NCBI RefSeq assembly: GCF_000208925.1
Contig: NW_001915267.1
Coordinates: 1-11,169, forward strand
From: Entamoeba histolytica HM-1:IMSS
Lineage: Eukaryota; Evosea; Mastigamoebida; Endamoebidae
Direction of reading: 5' to 3'
DNA length: 11,169 nucleotides
Numbering within the stretch: position 1 is the first letter of the stretch; each line of letters begins with the position of its first letter. Shown here piece after piece: positions 9,163 to 11,169 of the stretch. Below the pieces are notes generated by a model. It made no database searches. It had not been told where the DNA came from and was given only the letters and a program-made list of their open reading frames with translations. The position numbers were made by a program, and so were the translations under genes.

Positions 9163-9600
9163 TTATGTATGTAAACAAATATTTAAACACTTATTAATTA
9201 CCCATTTTAATGAATTTGATGCTATTGATTTTAATAATCCGAAATGTATTAATAATGATAAAATGATATAACATACAATAAATATTTATTTGTTAATGAC
9301 AATTCATTCCATGCTAGAAGACCATATATATATTTCAAAATATGAAAGAAAAGAAATGATATATTATAGATTTACCATATGTCAAGACATGAATATAGAA
9401 TTAAATTATATTCACAAAATAAATAAATACAAAGAATTATAAGAGAAATTAAGAAATAATAAAGAAATAATATATGTAGAAATAATACATGTTATATTAT
9501 CAATAAATGGTTTAATACATAAAGAGTCAGTAAGAAGAATAAAAGTACTGAAATTACAATTAGACTGATCCAAAATCCTACAAACAATAATAATAAAAAC
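9143..9600 (+). other. Ruined restriction-enzyme-like endonuclease domain
   Basis: Frame 2 continues after the finger with KHDYVCKQIFKHLL and then ISKYERKEMIYYRFTICQDM, which has the layout of the family's PD-x12-14-D/E region. The proline of the PD pair is Glu here (ED at 9317-9322), and the second acidic residue appears replaced in YYRFT. Stops are at 9269 (TAA), 9440 (TAA) and 9566 (TGA). Domain identity rests on position after the CCHC finger and on the pattern. Loss of both parts of the active-site signature suggests that target nicking was lost as well. Confidence 0.65.
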
Positions 9601-9741
9601 ATGAAAGAATTAGTGTTTTACACAGGAAACTCTGACATCACATTAAAAGAAGAATTTAATGTGAGTGAGTTTGATATGAACTCTATTCAACCAATAAAAC
9701 ATATTGAAGAAACTGAAATAATCACTTCTAAATATTTATAA
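9601..9741 (+). other. Intact C-terminal tail of LINE ORF2
   Basis: ATG 9601 to TAA 9739-9741 is fully open for 46 residues (MKELVFYTGNSDITLKEEF and on, ending in TSKYL). It is acidic, unlike the Lys-rich ORF2 body, and is reached from the endonuclease frame by a one-base shift near 9600. I read it as the end of ORF2 because of its position at the 3' end of the element. Its lack of stops contrasts with the region before it. Confidence 0.55.
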
Positions 9742-9769
9742 AATCTAAATGTTGATATATATATATTAA

Positions 9770-10217
9770 TTACCATTTTCTTATTCTTTTATATTCAAAT
9801 GAATGTTGTTTACAAGATGATTCTTTTTTATCATTTTCTTTAAGAACACAATTATGATATCAAAATCAAAATTCAATCAATCATCGTATTGATTATGTAA
9901 TCCAAATGAATATTCTGGTATTTTGTTATCAAATTTCTTCATTCCTTCAATTCTTCCTTTTGATTCTAATGAAAATAAAAATGATTTTGAATCTTTTATA
10001 TAATAATCATATTTATCAATTTTATCAATATTAGAATTAACATATCCTCCAAATTTATTTCCATTTGTATCTTCAATAATAATTATTATATGTTCTTTAT
10101 TCTTTATTCTTCTATCAAATACTGATTTAATTCTATTCCAATCATCTTTATCTGAATCAAATAGTATATTATTTATTCTTCTTTCTGTCCATTCTTCTAT
10201 TTGTTTAATATACACAT
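9770..10217 (-). pseudogene. TLDc-domain protein fragment (Entamoeba-type family)
   Basis: Minus-strand frame from about 10217 to the TGA at 9879-9877 gives IEEWTERRINNILFDSD, SVFDRRI, EDTNGNKFGGYVNSNID, DSKSFLFSLESKGRIEG and KIPEYSFGLHNQYDD. The F-G-G-Y-V and S-F-L-F-S-L blocks are hallmarks of the TLDc fold, known from OXR1-type proteins. Entamoeba has many such proteins, usually with a coiled coil in front. The domain continues after the stop: two frames over, NCVLKENDKKESSCKQHSFE reads on to a TAA at 9772-9770, so about 30 more residues are preserved beyond a frameshift. There is no in-frame ATG; the frame opens with GTG/Asn codons just after an in-frame TAA near 10226, and the usual coiled coil is missing. 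The fragment therefore lacks its start and is broken near its end. Confidence 0.82.
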
Positions 10218-10221
10218 TATC

Positions 10222-10241
10222 AATTTAATTTAATTTAATTT
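10222..10241. repeat. Four tandem copies of AATTT
   Basis: aattt is repeated four times without change, directly beyond the point (about 10217) where recognisable TLDc coding begins on the minus strand. It may mark a rearrangement joint or be ordinary low-complexity DNA. Confidence 0.75.
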
Positions 10242-10500
10242 GATGTTTATAAGTTCAAAATAAGATTAAATAATTAATACACGTTATTAACACATCAAAT
10301 TAACTATTAATTTTATAATCATTATTTTTTAAACAAATAACTTTAATTTTTATTGATTTTTAGAAGAATATTTATTAATAACAACAAGTCAGAAGATAAG
10401 ATATGAAAATGAAAGAAGAACAGATATTCTCATCAAAAATAATAATAAAAACTCGAAACAAAGATTAAAAAGAATATGAATGAATTATTATAAAAACAAA
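10242..10500. other. AT-rich stretch, no gene seen
   Basis: Mixed A/T sequence upstream of the TLDc fragment. I searched the minus strand for the coiled coil that should precede a TLDc domain and saw no continuous protein-like frame here. Confidence 0.45.
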
Positions 10501-10504
10501 TACT

Positions 10505-10740
10505 CAATATAAAGGTAGTTAATTAAGTGGTATTAGATTTGTTTTCTATCATTCTTTGCTCATTAAAGAATAATCACTTTTTGTTTGAAAATAATTCATT
10601 CCTCTCTATTTACTTATTCTTTAATTTTTCATTGTTAAGAAATCCAAATTTCTATTATTCAGTCATTTAATTGGATTGTATTAACTTCTCTTCAAATTTT
10701 ATCATCTTTGATATTCTTCATTTAATTCCATTTCTCTTCT
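10505..10740 (-). pseudogene. Weak degraded coding trace
   Basis: One minus-strand frame gives RREMELNEEYQR, then after several stops LNNRNLDFLTMKN and RGMNYFQTKSDYSLMSKE. The + strand is pyrimidine-rich, as in the other minus-strand remnants. It lies upstream of the TLDc fragment and might be what is left of its N-terminal part, but about 290 bases without coding character separate them. The product is not recognised. Confidence 0.25.
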
Positions 10741-11169
10741 TTATTTTAAATTTTAATATGTATTAAAATGATTCATTCATTATTTTATTATTTTATAATG
10801 AATAAACATATATTTACAAAATATTATGACTAATTTCATTTATTCTCAACCATTTCATTTAAATCATTTTATACAAGAATTATTTTATAAAATACATTTG
10901 TATGATGATAAATAATACTATCATTATCTTTATAAATATTCATTCATCTCGTATATTTATTGACTCAATTAATATTTAAAAATAATTGATAATAAATAAG
11001 AAAGACTGAGTAATATATTTTCTAACAAAAGAAAATATTATGTACAGATAATAACTGGGAAGTTCAGCAATTAAATTTATTTTAATATCCTGTAATTTTT
11101 CTGAGGAATAATATTCAAAGGAAAATTCATTTATTTTATAAAATAAGAGAAAAAAAAAGAAAAATGAGT
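10741..11169. other. AT-rich right end with a possible minus-strand trace
   Basis: Mostly plain A/T sequence with small inverted repeats such as ATTTTAATA/TATTAAAAT at 10750-10758 and 10761-10769. Near the edge the minus strand from about 11132 to 11035 reads MNFPLNIIPQKNYRILK, two stops, then LLNFPVIICT, which may be a further gene remnant. Nothing else is visible. Confidence 0.3.

Larger units (their letters stand above)
5350..9741 (+). mobile_element. Inactivated non-LTR retrotransposon, R4 / EhLINE type
   Basis: About 4.4 kb of purine-rich + strand carries, in the order expected for this group, a coiled-coil ORF1-like region, a long ORF2 N-terminal part, a reverse transcriptase, a C-x2-C-x8-H-x4-C finger and a remnant of the restriction-enzyme-like endonuclease. 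There is no apurinic-type endonuclease at the front and no LTR. The order and the RT text (YYDVSKAYDSINHQW, LNHILYIDDLKI) fit the R4-clade elements to which Entamoeba LINEs belong. The 5' limit is placed near 5350 because coding switches to the opposite strand there, and is uncertain by tens of bases. The 3' limit is the end of the ORF2 tail. I could not find target-site duplications by eye. Stops and frameshifts throughout mean this copy cannot make its proteins. Confidence 0.88.
6416..9741 (+). pseudogene. LINE ORF2: reverse transcriptase-endonuclease, broken
   Basis: The protein would copy the element RNA at a nicked target. Frame 2 from 6416 to about 7450 is the N-terminal part, Lys/Glu/Ile-rich and without a recognised domain. 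Then come the RT (7376-8335), a thumb/linker region (to about 8700), an open part in frame 1 with the finger (8749-9162), an endonuclease remnant in frame 2 (9143-9600) and an intact tail in frame 1 (9601-9741, ending TSKYL). No in-frame ATG opens the 6416 frame. By eye the path has 16 TGA, 6 TAA and 3 TAG away from frame switches. Frame switches lie near 7450-7470 (two), at the A6 run 7714-7719, at the A5 run 8700-8704, at A5 9137-9141 and near 9600. The reading is certain as to family because RT motifs appear in order and spacing. It is not translatable as it stands. Confidence 0.88.

Noticed and set aside
10750..10769. Perfect 9-bp AT-only inverted repeat with a 2-base loop
   Set aside because: Such pairings are common by chance in sequence this AT-rich and nothing nearby suggests a function.

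Overview
The window is extremely AT-rich eukaryotic DNA that most resembles a gene-poor, repeat-rich part of an Entamoeba genome. Three things point there: a non-LTR retrotransposon of the R4 / EhLINE type, a fragment of the Entamoeba-type TLDc-domain family, and a tRNA gene bordered by short tandem repeats. The species cannot be decided from this sequence. No protein gene in the window looks intact; the tRNA is the only feature that looks fully functional.

Layout. 1-1563: pyrimidine-rich DNA whose minus strand carries worn-out coding remnants, one leaving through the left edge. 1570-2385: AT-rich DNA without a gene. 2386-3588 (-): a broken gene whose last 105 codons, rich in Pro and Gln, are still open. 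3590-4260: AT-rich spacer with a short A-rich tandem repeat. 4272-4342 (-): tRNA-Gly(CCC), whose 5' end touches three 19-bp tandem repeats (4343-4399). 4602-5330 (-): remnants of a second broken gene, including a clear membrane segment and a charged coiled-coil piece. About 5350-9741 (+): a nearly full-length but inactivated LINE with an ORF1-like coiled-coil region, a reverse transcriptase, a CCHC finger, a ruined restriction-like endonuclease and an intact C-terminal tail. 9770-10217 (-): a TLDc fragment, tail to tail with the LINE and 28 bp from it. 10242-11169: AT-rich DNA with weak minus-strand coding traces.

The genes do not form a pathway. The picture is a mosaic of decayed genes around a dead retrotransposon. 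Purine or pyrimidine bias of the + strand tracks the direction of each remnant. The point I find most worth checking is that the LINE ORF2 reading path is broken mainly by TGA (16 TGA, 6 TAA, 3 TAG by eye), and that several of these TGAs stand where the family has conserved Gly or Trp. Many of the frame changes fall on runs of 5-8 A. I found no convincing undescribed system.
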